From Nautilus pompilius (lineage: Eukaryota > Mollusca > Cephalopoda > Nautilida > Nautilidae), in assembly GCA_018389105.1 (NCBI GenBank), contig JACATO010000095.1, positions 1,609,501 to 1,673,500 of the forward strand: a DNA stretch of 64,000 nt, read 5' to 3'. Position 1 is the stretch's first letter, and every line of letters begins with the position of its first letter. Position numbers and translations under genes: made by a program. Below, one piece after another: positions 12,810 to 27,099 of the stretch. The notes beneath the pieces were generated by a model that was not told where the DNA came from, did no database searches, and saw only the letters and a list, made by a program, of their open reading frames with translations.

Positions 12810-15800
12810 AATTGTATTTTTTTTTTTAATAAGTGGATTTTTTTCTTCATTTTTTAAAACCAAATAAAAAGACGGGAAGGTTCTGTTCAAAGGACCAGCA
12901 ACTGTTATTTTTGTAATAAATATTTGTTGCTGTAATGTCAACATTATAATTAAGTTAGATTTCCTCTAAAAAAAAGAAGGATATATTAAATAGTTGCTGC
13001 ATGCAAAAAATTGTAATAACTGTACACCTGAGTTGGAAGAATGAGTTGCATGCAACAAGTTGTAAAAATTAAAGTTCACTTTATTTGTATCATGGCCAGT
13101 GAAAAGATGATTAAAGTTGCCTTTTCTCCAATTATAAAAAAGAAAAACCAATTTTGTCATAGAGTTCAGTTGTATCTTATGCTTATCTAGTGTGCATTCC
13201 AATATGATTTACGTTTTCTTTCTTGAAATGAAATAGAACACAAAAAAATTAAATATTTGGAATCAACCCCAGTGATTGGAATTCATGTTTGCATGCTGCC
13301 AGGCTGTTAAGAAGACTTTCAAAAAGAATGAAACTTTTAACATACGATATGTCTGCAGATAATTAAGAAACTGAAATTTACTAACACCAGTCAGGCAGTA
13401 GTGTGTCATCACTGAAAATCTAAAATATTTTAGTTGCCCAAGGAAGGCAATCAAGTTTGTGGATTCTGTTATCTAAAAAGATAAAAAAAAACAAAACAAA
13501 AAACTTGAAAAAATCTTTTGGTGTAAAGAGAACTACTCAGCCTTATTTCATGCTGTTTAGAATAAGCTGACTTTTAAAAAAAATAAAAGTTATAAACATT
13601 TTCAAAGTGATCTGGCAATGATTGCCAAGGTATGAGGAAAGTGTTTATTGTATTACGATGGAAAGAATTTTATTTTTATATTTTCTGCGTAGAATTTTCT
13701 TTTAAAAACAAACAAACATTTTTTCTCTATATTTATGCAGTGGCCAGAAATACTTTTCCTAATACTTAATAAAATCTATGCCAATTTCTTTTACAGAGCT
13801 GAACAATAATGACACTGATTATAATTGGAAAAGATGCAAGAGAGTGATTATTTTGCTATTCAAAGTGTGGACCATTTTTATGTATTGAAATATTGTTATT
13901 TCCATTGCAGATGTATGATAATTTATTGGCAGGCAAAGGATTGTGTGACATCTTTCCATATTCTACTTTCATGTTTAAATCACCTGCCAATTTAGTAACC
14001 TGATCAATACTTTATATAATATTTGTTTTTATTTAACTGTGAAACATATCTATTAGCTAATCATACTTCTTCAACAAATTTTTTTTTTAATTTGCATGTT
14101 CATCCTTATTACATTTGACAGACTGACAGGTACCATTTAATTTCATACAAATATTTTAAATATTTTCATTCTAGATGTCTTTAATGTTACTGGGCTTGAC
14201 GTGAGTAGGTAAGGAGGTACCATAAATATCATGTTTGTATGTGGTGGGCATAAGAAACTTTGTTAATTTTGTAAGTATGCTGACATGTCATTGATTAGAA
14301 GCCAAGAGTGTTGTGTAGCATTACTAAATGCTGTCAACAATATGCAGATCCGTTGTGTCAACCCAGGTTTCCATTTAGATGAAGAAGTGAAGGTGTGTGT
14401 ACTTCATCTTTTCAGGAGACCATAGTCATCTAATAGCATTTATATTTATATATACAAACTGGACATAGTAGCTAAAAATTATCTGCTGGTATGATTTGTT
14501 ATTGCATATTTGATTAGTTACCATTCCTTGGGATCATATCTGATAAACTCGTAAAATCATATTTGAATAATACTTGTGTTAATAATGATAATGAAACCTT
14601 GGCTTCCGTTGGTCTGTTGGTTATACTGATAATTCATGTAGAAAAGGGCATTCTGTGCAAGTGAGAAAACAACCTTTTTTAAAAATTTTGCTGTTGACTA
14701 TAACCAATTCAATACATCACCTTTTAAAAAATTTATTTCAACAGGTTTGTTTGGTGTTGCATGATTTCTTTAAATCCAACTGATGTAAAAAAGAAGGAAA
14801 TAAAGTACTGCATACCTCACACTTGACCAAAAGACTATAGATACTATACACACATGGGGAATGGTGGGCTGTTATAGTATAGCATAGATCACGCATTCTT
14901 GAGGTGATGGCTATAGTTTAGCTCTTAATGTGGTTTCTCATGCTATCCTGCATGTTTCATTAGAGCACTTCAGTCTTCTTTACAGGAATGTTCTAGCAGA
15001 GGTTTCCTGGACATCATACTTCATGCACCATCAACATTCCATGGCCAGTTCATCTGGCTGCACAGTGTATGAGAATGCTGAGTTGCTATTTCACAACACC
15101 AATGATGGCTCTTATATAACTTAACACCGCACAGTTTTGTTCTGTAGATGCATACTGGTTTATTGGATTTTGGAATTTTGAAACTTTTTTGTAGCTTAGA
15201 AGTGGTTTTCTTTTTTACTAAATATACAAGTTTTTGTTTTGTCCTTGAAAGTAAAATAAGTGACTTTTCCCCAGTTAATAATATCACCAAGGCAAATGAA
15301 CATTTGACAGGAGTTTACTGCATTATCTAAGTGATACTCTAGGATATATTGTGTAGAGAGGAATTTTTTCCTGCTTTTTAGGTATCTAAAAATAAACAGC
15401 AAGAGAAGCTTGTTACAACGTTTTAGAACTGGTAGTTCTGAAACAGAACTTTATTTATGAAGACAGATTAAATAGAACATGTGCAACCTTTTTGACCTTA
15501 AAACTGAATACCTTTATAGTTGGCAGATTCTAAGTGATTATGAACCAGCAATTAGATTCTTAGTTTCAGGTGTTCAGTTGTATAAGCACAGCAGCTGCAG
15601 ACTTACACTTCCAGGCTTAGAGATAAGACATTCACTGCTGCTGAATAGAGAGGCAAGGTCATTGGGTTCACTAATGGAGCTGGATTACTCTGAAGGAGAA
15701 AGATCAGGTTGCCAGCTTCCTACCTGAGTGACAAAATATTGGAAGAAAACTGTGACATCAATGTTTACCCCTCCAGGGGTCTGGGCTGCTTGTACAGGAC

Positions 15801-18800
15801 TTTGTGTGGTGAAGGTTAATTCTTAGTAAATCATGTTATTAACCCTCTGTATACCATGTCATTTTTCACCTTATAACAGCCTAGAAGCATGAGTATTGGT
15901 GTTGAATTGATTCTATATTTAGTTAGCATAATAAGGGTCGTATCAATGTGGAAGGTACTGCGATGCAGCCAAGGTGGTATTATTCAAAGGTCAAAGGATT
16001 GATGGAACACCCTAGCAAACTTTAAATCTTTTTGTTTATACGTTAAATCAAATTGTGTGACACTGTCTCACTGTAGCAATTATTAAATTCTTAATCTTCT
16101 GTCCAATGCATAAGTACTGTCTTACCTTCTGAAATATTTATGGAAACAAAACCAAGCATATGCTTATTGTCTTTTAAAAAGCTTATATTAAAGAGCATTA
16201 TACTTTAAAGTTGTTTTCACCAATTAGCTAGTACTTAAACATTCATATATTTCTTGTTGCTTGCAGCATAGTAACTGATAAAGGTGTTTTACTAATAAAA
16301 ATAAAACTATTTTCATATAGTTTGAAGGTAATTAATTGTGTATTGTATTTAATCTCTGTATTAGTACTTTTCTGAGCAGGCAACTAAGGTTTTCATAGTG
16401 TCAAAAATTCATTTGAACTTTTGCTTCATGGAAACCTATTTCAAACATGAAATGTTGCCAATTAATGTCACTGTAAGTATTAACTAAATTTAATATTTTC
16501 AAAAAATTAACACAATTGTTATTTACAGTATAACAGTAATATTGTTAGTGTCAGTGATCAGTTCACTTTTGTAAATAAATTAATGAAAACGCTAAAGCTT
16601 TAAAAAAAAAATGAAAACTTTAACATAATTTACTATTTAAAGCTGATTGTTTTTAATAAACCTATTTACAATTTTTTTTGTGATTAAAGATCATCCTTAG
16701 TATAGAATGTCTTTTATTGTTTTATTATATCAGTACAAAAATAATGCTGTCTAGTGAAGCCCTGCTGATAGCATCACCACAGTGACAAGGTGAAGTAGCA
16801 TTATTTATGTAGTTCGTGGTGCATCTTTACATTTGTTAATTTTACTTAACCAAAAACTAGGTAGATTGTTTATGTTTTTTTTCTTTTCAAAACTTTAAGT
16901 TTTATGGAGGGTCATAACTCCAAACTTTAAGCATCATAGTGGGCCAGTCATTTGTAACTGCTTTCTTTTCATTATAGCACAATCAATAGTATGTTTAAAA
17001 TTATGCCTCCTTCACTATAATAACTAACCATAATTTATGAATAAGATTTTGACTTGAGATTTATTACTCTTTAAAAATGAAAGGAAAATCATCCTGGGTT
17101 AAATACTTGATGCTCTATCTAATGTAGTAAGAAAGTAGATGAGTCTAATGCATTGTCTTAAAATTATGTTAATATTCTTTGGTATAGCTTTCAGATAAAA
17201 AAAAAAAAAAAGTGGGGGAGGGACTATTTTCGGAAATCTTTCTTGCCATCCTGTAACTTATCCAAGGAGTTGACAGTGATTGCAAATGCTGTAATTAAGA
17301 TATCATTGGGCATTTTCAAGCATAATGAATGGCTAAAAATTGTGAAAAATACTCATCACACATAGAAAGATACAGTTTTTGACTAGGACCAACCATATTG
17401 TACAAGTCATTCATTAAACAACTGGCTAACTGTCAAATTAAAAATGTATTTTGCTAATTTTGTATTTTTTGCTATGCAGCTTGATAGAAACCAAGTGGTT
17501 ACTGAAACTTGCATCTGCATTAGATTTATATAAAATTTATCTTTTTTTTTTGGTGGGGGGGGGGTAGCATTTCATCAACAGAAGTTGAACTCTTAAGACA
17601 TTGTGGTTGTGGTAGAATTGTATTTTACTACATTTTGAATTCCATGTCAATGGTGGTTATTACTGTTTCGGATTGCTCTCATGAGTTGTCTGAAGAAAGC
17701 TTGTGAAAATACCTACTGTTCTGCTTGGAGCAAATGCAACAAATTGTGGCGATCTGATTTGGAGAAAGAAGAGATTTTCTGTAAGATCATCTAATTCACT
17801 AATGTAAGGGCCATTGTAAATTTAGTCTTGGAATTTTTCACTATTGATGCAAATTGGCACCAACTGATTTTATTCCCAGGCTAATGATTACCAAAATAGG
17901 AATGGAAATGCGATTTTTCTAACACATGGGCAACATATGGTGGAGTACAACAGCATTATGTCATGTCACTCTTTACCATACAGTAGGCTTGAGTGGGTTT
18001 TTTAATACATATGTATTGTAAGATGCCTAAACAACTGATATTGTGAGCATTGTGGGCTGGTTTAGAATACAGGGGAGATTTTTAAAATCACATTAGAAAT
18101 TACTGGTCTATGCTTGCAACTTGTTTGTTTATGTTGTAGGCTGGCAATAAACATTTTTTAAAGTTCCAAATGGACAAGCCAGTTATTGCCCTGATAGCTT
18201 GGAACTTAAACTTCTCAGATCAATGTTGGTTGGCTGGCTGTAGAACTTTTGCCAACAATTTCCCATCAACAAACAACAGTCTGGTTGCCACAAAAAATCT
18301 GAACAATGCAGTATTTTGATTGACTGTTCTGTAAGCCAGCCGATGACATGATCTATGCCTTTAATAGCCAAATGACAACTATTGGACCATCTCTCAACAA
18401 ACTGAATAAAATCCATTGCTATTTATGCACATTAGGACTAGTTAATCTAAAGTCACTCGGTCAGTTGTTATCTTTGCCAGCAGGTGCTTAGATCAATTTT
18501 GTAAAAACGTTCATTGGCACATAATCTTGGCCAGGTTTTTACTGTTGTTCTCAGAACTGGGTTAACATTTTATTGATGATGCTCAATAATTTTGGTTTTG
18601 CTGAAGATGTCTTCTCCAGAACAAAAACTTTTGATAACACCGTATCAAGCATAGCCTTTATCATAGTGGAAAATCTGGTTAGGATATTTTATGGCATTGA
18701 TTAAAATCTTTGAGTAATGTGGATTTTGATTAGTTTGGTTACAAAGATTTACAAAGATACTGTTAAGCTAAAAATTTATAAATGATTAATGTTCTACCCA

Positions 18801-21800
18801 AGCTAACCTGAAATTATTACATGTGATAGAGGATATGTTTATTAAAAGTGATTATAGATGAATTGTTTTATCATGTTTGTTTTATTTGTATTTTTTGTGA
18901 TAATTTTTATTTTTGCTCATTTTTCAAATCTTAATAACTGTTTTATAATCCTGTTTCATTCAAGCCATATTATTATCATTTTTGCCAATGAATCCAGAAT
19001 TGGTATGACTTTAGCAACAAACAAATTTGCTTGCAAAGCAACAAATCTTTTGATGCATCTTTGAAATATGTAATGAATGACTAGATTTTAGTTTGCTTTT
19101 GATCAGCAGTCAGATTTTATTGTAATTATATCATTGAACATCATAAAATAAGTATCATCCATCTAATCAGTAAGCATATCTTTGAAATTCATTTTTAAAA
19201 AAGGTTTTATCTTCAAATATATTTTGAAAAGTACTGCTTAATTAGCAGATTTTGAAATATTTTTAGTTTGATTTTCAAAGCAAATAACCGAAGTAATTTG
19301 AATCAAGAGTATATTAAATTACATTTTTTTCCATCTGATTTGTGAGTGATTATGACAAACTGATGACAACTGTTACGATTAATAGCGATTTGGTAAAACA
19401 ACTTCATTTTTATGGATAATTTTATAATAATAAAATAATGATAATATTTATTATTATATTCATGCACAGTTTTTAGGGGTGTGTGTGTGTTTTTTTGCTA
19501 GCCTCGATCACCAATGCCAAAGAATCCATGTCTATGGGTTGGGGTTCCTTTTCTTATAAAGAATTTTGGTGATTTATAGAAATGTTCTCTGAACTAGTAC
19601 GGTTCACCATAGGACTAATTTGTGGAACTCCAATATTGAACATTTTGATTTATACAAAAAATAAACAGGTGGTTTACAGGAGGCAAATTAGAATAGTTCA
19701 GGTTGTTTCTTATTGGAATATTGTCTTACAGAAAATGTCTACAGATTGGTTTCATTCACTATGTATTGATGGATGTTCATGACTGGCTGAATGATAAAAT
19801 CAAACATCTTTTTCTCATGCTCATCCATTAAGTTTTATTGTATAAATTTCAGGCTATGTTCAGAACTGTTTCTTTTAAAAGAGTACAAACAAAAATAATA
19901 GAAGTAATTTTTTTGTTTTCTATATCTGAAAAAAAAAAACTCCAATACTTTGGTTACTGGCATCAAAAGAGAATTTAATTTTGTTTAGCATGCACCTTTT
20001 TTGCAATAAAAACCAATAGTAGAAGAGATTTAAGTAAACTAATTTTTGAATTTGTCTTTATTTAAATTTAACTTAAACTCAATTGCTGTATTAGTTTGTG
20101 CATAACTAGTCAGCTTTTCAGGTAAACTGATGGCTTACTCATAATGGTTTTCATTTTAAGTCTTTTACTATGGTAGATCCCTTCTGATCTCTCTCTTTAA
20201 GGATACATCTTGTTAGAAGCTCATTGCTGTGTTGTTTTGTCAATATGATGGTCATTTATTCAAAATAATTACTATTTAATTGTATTTGGAAATTTGGTAT
20301 TAATCTGAGTACAGAGTCTTTGAATAAATTTAATTATTGTGTAGTTATTTTATAAGCTAATAGTTTCTTCCCCTAATTAACATGGAAATCCATTGTTTGC
20401 CAAACCTTTTCTTGATCTTTCTTTTAAAATGAAGATTTAATTGAACTATGAGGAATCTTTTGCTGATGTGCCTTTTGCTATTGATGGTCACTTGAACTCT
20501 CTTTTTGTCTGTATTATACAAAATATCCAAGTCAAACGATGTTTTATTTCAGCTTGGATGATTAACGTTTTTTTGAATGCTCTTCAGGGAGAAATTTATC
20601 TTTATGTGATGCATTCTTTTCCAAAGTAGATGAGATGTATTACAGAGTATTTTATTAGTCACTATGATTTAGCTGAGATATTGTTTCCTATAAAACTTCT
20701 TTGACTGCTTCATTTTGGAAAGAAATCTAATTTATCTTTGTTTCCATAATAAAGGTACACTATGGCATATGACCCAGACCTATGTAACAGAGAGACGGAG
20801 GAAAACATAAGTTAATTATAGGTTGCCCATACATTTTTATAAAGCCTTTGAGATGTCAGTGCTTGGTGGTTTTCTTCCAAATGAATGACAAACAGACACT
20901 TTTTTTCTTTTCAATATTAAGCATATTATTATGCAGAGAGAAATCATCTGCAAATTTGATGTCCAACAGAATCCAAGGCATTCATATTTTTTGGACTATG
21001 CGTTTAGTCTATAAATATGGGCCCCAAACTAATTTTGGCTGATAGGCCCATAATGAATCTTTGTTGTTTGTAAATAAACAGTCTGTGTTAATTTATTGTG
21101 TTGTTATTGATTGAGAACTACCCAGCAAGAATGGGGTGGGTTTCAAAAGGACAGGATAACTGGAGGGAGAATTCATAGTCATAGGTAATTTAATTCTGGC
21201 TTTTGGAGGCTATGAAAAATTATTATTTTTTCTTTTTAGAATTGCCATTGATTAAGTGAGCATGAATTAAAAGATCAAACAAACAAAAAAATAGTAATGA
21301 ATTTTAAATGTTAAATACAAGGTTAATATATTTTCTAAAACTTTTTTTTTTATTTTACCTGGTTTCAGATCAGTTTAAAAAGTAATTTAAAAGGTTATTT
21401 TTTAAATGAAAAAATTCAAAAATTCAATAAGAATTAATATTAAATTTATAAGCATTAAAAATTATTGTTGACTACATGATCCTATGGTTTAAAACTGCCT
21501 GTTTTGTTCTATTTATTTCCCATACATGGAAAGCATTTTATATAGTTCACCTGCACTGTAGTGGCAATAAACATTGTATATTGATGCTCACTATAAGAAT
21601 GGTATAATCTTCAAAATTCTCAAAAGTAAATGGAGATTAAAATTTTAACAGACAGAGAAATGTCTGCAGATGCATATTATATGGGAATTTTTGTTTCCCA
21701 CTACATTCATAAATATCTTGTACAATTTTTAAATGCATATATCTGTATTTCATTCAAAGCATAAAATTCTTAAAGCAACCTCACAAACTGTGGCATGATA

Positions 21801-23685
21801 CAATAGCTATATATTGTTCCATGTTCTTTTAATTTTTTGTCTTCTGTCTCTTGTCCTAATGTACATCTGCCCCCCCTCTCATATGTTTTTATTTTCTCTG
21901 ACATTTTTGTTTACCAGTATTTTTTTTCTTGTTTGTTTGAGGTTTTGAAATGCCTGTAACACCATATTCAGATGTCATTTGTAAATGTAGATTGCTTTTT
22001 TTTTTTTTTTTGCTAATGGTAAAAGAAAATGAGAGATATATTTAATACAGCAGAGGGATATACTGTAATAATTCAAATTCTTATGGTTAGGCTGTCATAG
22101 AGGTTTACTTAGTACTCCTTGATCATATGAAGTACATTTGATAGTTAAGGGATGGATATCTTCACAAACAGGTTTAGCTCTGTTTGCTGGATTGAAAGTA
22201 TGTATGCTAGGTGTATCAGTTATAAAGCTAGATAATAACCACACCCATAATGGAAAAAAAAAGTTATGTTATGTAAATGATATCAATAGCTTTTGTGATT
22301 TGGCTGAGAATTAGAAAGCGTTACTTGAAAGGGGCAGATACCCATCAGAATTGAGAAGTATAACTTTTGTTACTCTAAAAACTTCATGAATTTTTTTGGC
22401 CTATTACTAAAAATTCAGACTGGCTGCACTTGAAATATCAACAAAATAGACTCCAGTTAACCAAGGAACAGAAGTGAATCTTGTTTATGGTGGTTAATAT
22501 AAATTAAAAAAAAAAAAACAACAGTGGCATTGCCTATACCAAGTAAACATTAAGTGGTTGCAGCAAAAGCAGAAGAAAAAATAAAAAAATTAGGACGATT
22601 TATGTTAACTATTAAGGAGACCAAACTAGTGCACTAGAGTATAGAAAGTGTAGTAGTAGCACTTTGACAAATGATGAGAAAACTTTATGGAAAATTAATA
22701 TTAAAGGATTAATTATGCTTTTTTTTTAAATTGGACTTTATAAAGATGATTTAACAACCAGTACATGATCATTTGTTAAATAACATAGAGTAAAGATATG
22801 ACTTTTAGATTTTTAATGTCTTTCTGAGTAATAGTGTCATTGTTGGTTTCTTGTTTTTTCTTTAATCCTTAACTACAGTAAAGTACAACCAATAAACTGC
22901 TTGGATTGGGTCTTGAGAAAAAAATCTGAAATTTTGATTTTTTTCGTGTTTTTCATGAGGACACTGATCAACTTTTGTAAGCAAAGAGAAAGAGATATAC
23001 AGAGTACCCAAGATGCCAAAACTGGGTGATCCTTGTACACAATCATTTATGTCTCAGAAAAAGGCTGGGCTTCCTAGGCAGTGGTCCAAACTCTTCAGTC
23101 TTGGACAGGTAAACAGCTTGAGTGAGAAAAACAGAAATGGGCAAAGAAGTGGTTCAAGTGCAACTATTGCTCACAAAATGACCCCTCCCCCCACACCAGC
23201 TTGCAGTGGGCAAAAATTTTGTCAGGAAAAGTGTGAACAATAGTCTGCTTGGGTTGGTTTCTTGCAAAATCCCATATTTTGAGGTGGATTAATGACTGCA
23301 CCTCACTGTAACTCTAAAAATAAAACCAGCCTTTTTCCTGTAGAATCTGAATTGTAAATGGTGCAAAGTAGTGTTTTTATTTTTATGTACAGTGTAACTG
23401 TCATGCATTTCCATGCTTTATTTTGTTTTACTATTATTTAAAAGTAGTTACATTATAGTTTTAATAAAAAATGTTTGAGTTTTAGTACATGACCCAACAT
23501 CTGGATACTTTTCTAATGGTCTAAATGTTTACAGTTATGTAAAACAGTAGCTATTGCAGCTTTCAAAAATTTTTATCCTGAAAAATAAATATGAGGGTTT
23601 GAAGTACTGGATACAAGCAGCTGGTGGTCATCATCATTATCATCATATGCTTCCTTGGTCACAAGGTTTGCAGACCCCATCTTGG
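12810..23685. other. Long non-coding AT-rich stretch
   Basis: About 11 kb without a recognisable gene or transposon. It holds poly-A/T runs, a 10-base G run at 17555-17564, the interleaved inverted repeats at 18143-18207 (listed separately) and a T-run near 21995-22012. It probably contains old repeats too diverged to name by eye. Confidence 0.5.
18143..18207. repeat. Two interleaved perfect inverted repeats (pseudoknot order)
   Basis: GGCAATAA (18143-18150) pairs exactly with TTATTGCC (18183-18190). AAGTTCCAA (18161-18169) pairs exactly with TTGGAACTT (18199-18207). The pairs cross each other in the order a-b-a'-b', the layout of an H-type pseudoknot with 8- and 9-base stems. No function is known and chance cannot be excluded. 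Confidence 0.5.
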
Positions 23686-23689
23686 TTGT

Positions 23690-23930
23690 GAGATTAGGAA
23701 TCATGTGCTTATTATACTAAGTGGGGTTGCATAACCATTTCTTAACATGGGCAGCTACAAGTGAAAGTTTCTACTAAAACTCATTTTCAAATGCAGAAGG
23801 ATACTGATGTACCTAGAGAAAAGACATGCTAGGGAGGTATACCAAAACCAAGCCAGTCTTGACTGGGATTTGAACTTGAACCCCTAACCACAGCAATACA
23901 GTAGTTTAATGAATTTTTATCACTACCCTT
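23690..23930 (-). mobile_element. Degraded tRNA-derived SINE, copy B
   Basis: The best-preserved box B of the three copies is here. The minus strand reads GTTCAAATCCC just inside the high-coordinate end (plus strand GGGATTTGAAC at about 23868-23878), close to the RNA polymerase III box B consensus GGTTCAANTCC. Further along, the minus strand gives 'gttttagtagaaactttcac', which lines up with copies A and C. The plus-strand CATGCTAGGGAG block near 23827-23838 is shared with copy A. No clean tail or target duplication is visible. Confidence 0.55.
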
Positions 23931-24274
23931 TTTTGTTATTAAGTTAATAGTGTTTTGGTAAACTTTTCCTTCTGCTGTCCTCTACAAGGATAATTAGTTA
24001 CGCAAGGATAATATTTCAGTGTGCTTCTCCTAGTGTTTTTATACCCATCTAAAATTGGAGGAAAGGCTAAAGGTGGCACTGGAATTGTGTGATTTGTATC
24101 AAGCATTTTAAAATGTACAATATGGATTTAAAAAATAAATAAATTCCCAAATTTTCAGCAAGAATGCCTTATTTTAACTATTGAGTCTTTAGTTTGACAT
24201 GATCTTAAACTTTAAATTGATAAAATATTTTTTTAGCTAATAATACATTAGCATACACTGCACAATTTTTGGAA

Positions 24275-25015
24275 ATCTGCATCAGCCAATTCTTCTTGAA
24301 TGCAGAATTCAGCTGTATCCATAAGAGTTTGGTCATTGGCCTTTCCATTTCCTTGTCTTAAATAGTTATGCTATAATGTTTTTCTGGACTGCCAGTGGCT
24401 TTGTTCATGTGATACGATTATCTGATTCCTGGTGCCAAACCAATGTTGATTACTGAAAGTTAAATCACTTTGGCTTCGTGAAATTTTTTTGGCGATCTCA
24501 TTGGCAGAAAGTTCTGCATCTCTGTAAAATTAGGAACATTTTACCAACCATCTATACTGGAAGACTTAATTTTTTGAGAGTGACTTTTTGGATTATGTCA
24601 GGTCTTTTGATTCTTTTCCAAGAATTGGAAGTCGGACTTTCTTGATTGTGAGTAGATCTTGTAAAACCAAACAATAGCTTTGAGGGCATATTTATTCTAT
24701 GACTCAGTACATTACCTGATATGATATAACTTTCCTGGGTGTTGACCTTGAGTATAAAGCACTATGACTATTTGTCGATTAGTGATACAAAGCCAAAGAA
24801 TTAGTAATGGACTGTTATAACATAGAATGACCTAAAATGCTTATTGGACACATTTTGTCAATTACTGAAAGGTACACAACTGAGTGGGGAAACAAAAATT
24901 GCCCACTGTATTTGCACTTTTGGTACAAGATCAATACTTGATAGGACCTCATAATGGAGAAAGTAATATACTATTTTCAATAGTGATACATGATATACCC
25001 CAATTTTTTCATGAT
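24275..25015. repeat. Unknown interspersed repeat, copy 1
   Basis: About 740 bases align by eye, with many substitutions and small gaps, to 58797-59545 in the same orientation. Anchor blocks in both copies include TTGAATGCA followed by an AATTCA stretch, a CTTTCC stretch, TTGTAAAACCAA, TAACTTTCCTG, CACATTTTGTCA and ACATGATATACC, all in the same order. Minus-strand translation gives a short common peptide ending in an IQEELAD motif in both copies (MDTAEFCIQEELAD here), so an old coding element is likely. Family unknown. I found no convincing terminal inverted repeats. Confidence 0.7.
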
Positions 25016-25590
25016 GTAAAATGCTTTATCTGTTAACTGCAAATTTGTTGACAATGGTGGTCTAGACATTTGTTAGAAATATTTTTGGCACAGGTTAGAT
25101 ATGAACTTTCAAAGCTGCTGATTGCTAATTGAACACATCTTTATAATGTACCACCGTGGTTTTTTTCATTCCACTCACCAAGCATTTTTTTGATATTTAA
25201 GTTTAATGTTTGAATTAAAGGTAGCTATCTTTTTTCTGGACTCTACATTAGGCATACTAAGCAAAGTAGTAGTCTAATGGACCATATTTAAGACTGCTTT
25301 TTGTTTATGTTTTTGATCTATGCTTTTTGCAGATGTGTGCATATGTGCATTTGTTGTTTTTTAACAGGACCAAGCATGGTTTGCTATGGTTGACTTTTCT
25401 ATAACACTTAGTTTCTAGGCTTTAATACTGGTAACACATTTTAATGTTGGTATGAATGGTCACAGTTTTATTTTTTGTGGAGATATACAGAAAGTGTACT
25501 CTTAAAGACTATTAACATAAGTTTCATATCTTATGCCTTTTAGATAAGAGTTCTCAATTGTATGATTTTTTTTTGTAGTATTACTTTGTA

Positions 25591-26839
25591 TTAGGTCATT
25601 AGAAAAGTTTTGTCGGTTTTTATATTATCTTAATTTTGGGTTCATTTTGTGCTTGCTTGTGAAGGTGTATGCTGATAAGTTATATATCATTTTGTTGCCT
25701 GTGTTTTGGCATATATTACGCAAAATCTACCTTTTAAAAAATCATCAAATGGATATTTGTTTCAGAGTTCTGAGTGAAGCATGGATAGAAAATTTTTTGT
25801 GCCATTTTGTTTGATGAGTTCAAATGAGGCCACAAAGCAAGCATGGAAGGAGGACACAGCAAATGAGTGCACGGTACAATGATGGTTTGCAAAGTTTCAA
25901 TCAGGAAATGTGAGCTTTGAAGATAAGGAACATAGTGGATGTCCTTCCAGCTTTGAAGAAGACCATCTGAAAACCTTGGTTGAAGCCAATCCAAGAAAAA
26001 CAGTGCTAGAAATTGCTGGAGAGCTAGACGTAAGCACTGCAATATTTTCTGGCATCTTAATGCAATTGACAAGGTGGAAAGTCTTTGATAAATGGGTGTC
26101 TCAAGAGTTGAATGAATAACAACGAAATTGTCGATTATAGATCTGCTCTTCACTTCTCATAATAAACAAAAAGGACCCATTTCTTGACCAAATCATTATG
26201 CGTAATGAAAAATGGATCCTTTACAACAATTGCAAATGATCAGCACAGTGGCATGACAGAGACAAGGTGCATAACCACATTTCAAAACCCAGCCTACACC
26301 CAAAGAAGGATATGGTAACTTTCTGCTGGACTGCAACTGGTGTCATCCACTATAACTTCTTGCAACCCGGCGAAACCATCACAGCTAAAAGGTACTGTTG
26401 TAAATTAAACATTGTTCATCAGAAACTCTCCCAATGACAGCCAGCATTGGTGAATTGAAGAGGCTCAATCCTGTTCTACGACAATGCTCATCCTCATGAT
26501 TCTTCAGAAGCTGATCACTTTGGGGTACGAAGTTCTCCCTCACCCAACCTATTCACCTGACCTTTCTCCCACAGACTACCTCGTTTTCAAACACCTCAAC
26601 AGCTTCCTCCACATGGAATTCTTCTCCAACCAAGTGGCAATTGAACTGCCTTCCAAACAGTCTATCGACTCTAGAAATCCAGATTTTTTTCAAAATGATA
26701 TAAATGTGTTTGTAACTTGTTGGCAGAAATGTATTGATTGTAATGGAACTTACTTTGATTAATAAACTTCATGTTCAGAAACATTGTGAAGTCTCGTTGT
26801 TGTGGTAAAAAAGCTGACAAAACTTTTGTAACAACCTAA
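25591..26839 (+). mobile_element. Mariner element (Hsmar1/cecropia-like), complete but dead
   Basis: A full-length mariner of 1249 bases with both ends recognisable. The left end starts TTAGGTCATTAGAAAAGTTT. The right end, read in reverse, starts TTAGGTTGTTACAAAAGTTT, and 25 of the first 30 positions match. Both ends are flanked by TA (25589-25590 and 26840-26841), the canonical mariner target duplication. The length is typical of the family. The transposase inside carries several stops and frameshifts, so the copy cannot move itself. Confidence 0.95.
25781..26762 (+). pseudogene. Mariner transposase pseudogene (DD34D, SETMAR-like)
   Basis: The frame begins with MDRK and ends with NGTYFD then TAA, the start and end expected of the Hsmar1-type transposase. 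The helix-turn-helix region is followed by DKWVSQELNE (WVPHEL motif) near 26090-26115. Damage: a TGA at 25880-25882 in TVQ-x-WF, where the family has Arg (a CGA to TGA change is likely), a TAA after ELNE at 26116-26118, and later frame changes. The first catalytic Asp is replaced by Asn (RNEKW, codon 26204-26206). The second (YDNAHPH, 26480-26482) and third (SPTDY, 26574-26576) Asp are present. The spacing between them is 94 bases instead of 105, so a net 11 bases were lost there. Confidence 0.93.
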
Positions 26840-26984
26840 TATTTTTCTTTTTTGTGTAATTTTTTTATATTTGACAATGAATTATGCTTTTACAGCCAAA
26901 CCTCTACCTAATAGTGTATTGGGCCTCTACACAATTTTATTACAACCTGTAGATGACCCCTCCTCTTAATTTTATCCTTTCTTT

Positions 26985-27095
26985 ATAAAATATATTGCCT
27001 CCAAATCATGTAAAGTTGATGGTAGTGTATAGTATGATCTCTGACTGCATTCATTCCACATATTCTCAATGAGGAGGAGGTTCAATCATTATGGT
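26985..27095 (-). pseudogene. Possible Tc1-like transposase C-terminal relic
   Basis: One minus-strand frame reads LNLLLIENMWNE, resembling the LNPIENLW block around the last catalytic residues of Tc1 transposases. It is followed by a Ser/Pro-rich turn and 'LHDLE', as the family has. The stretch is short, the preceding SPD is lost and no inverted ends were found, so this is a tentative call. Confidence 0.3.
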
Positions 27096-27099
27096 GGTG

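Noticed and set aside
15479..15727. 82-codon plus-strand frame in a GC-richer patch
   Set aside because: No domain was recognised. It could be part of an unnamed repeat, but I have no second copy to support that.
23013..23243. 76-codon plus-strand frame in a GC-richer patch
   Set aside because: Low-complexity Ser/Pro/Lys composition with no motif and no splice or start support.
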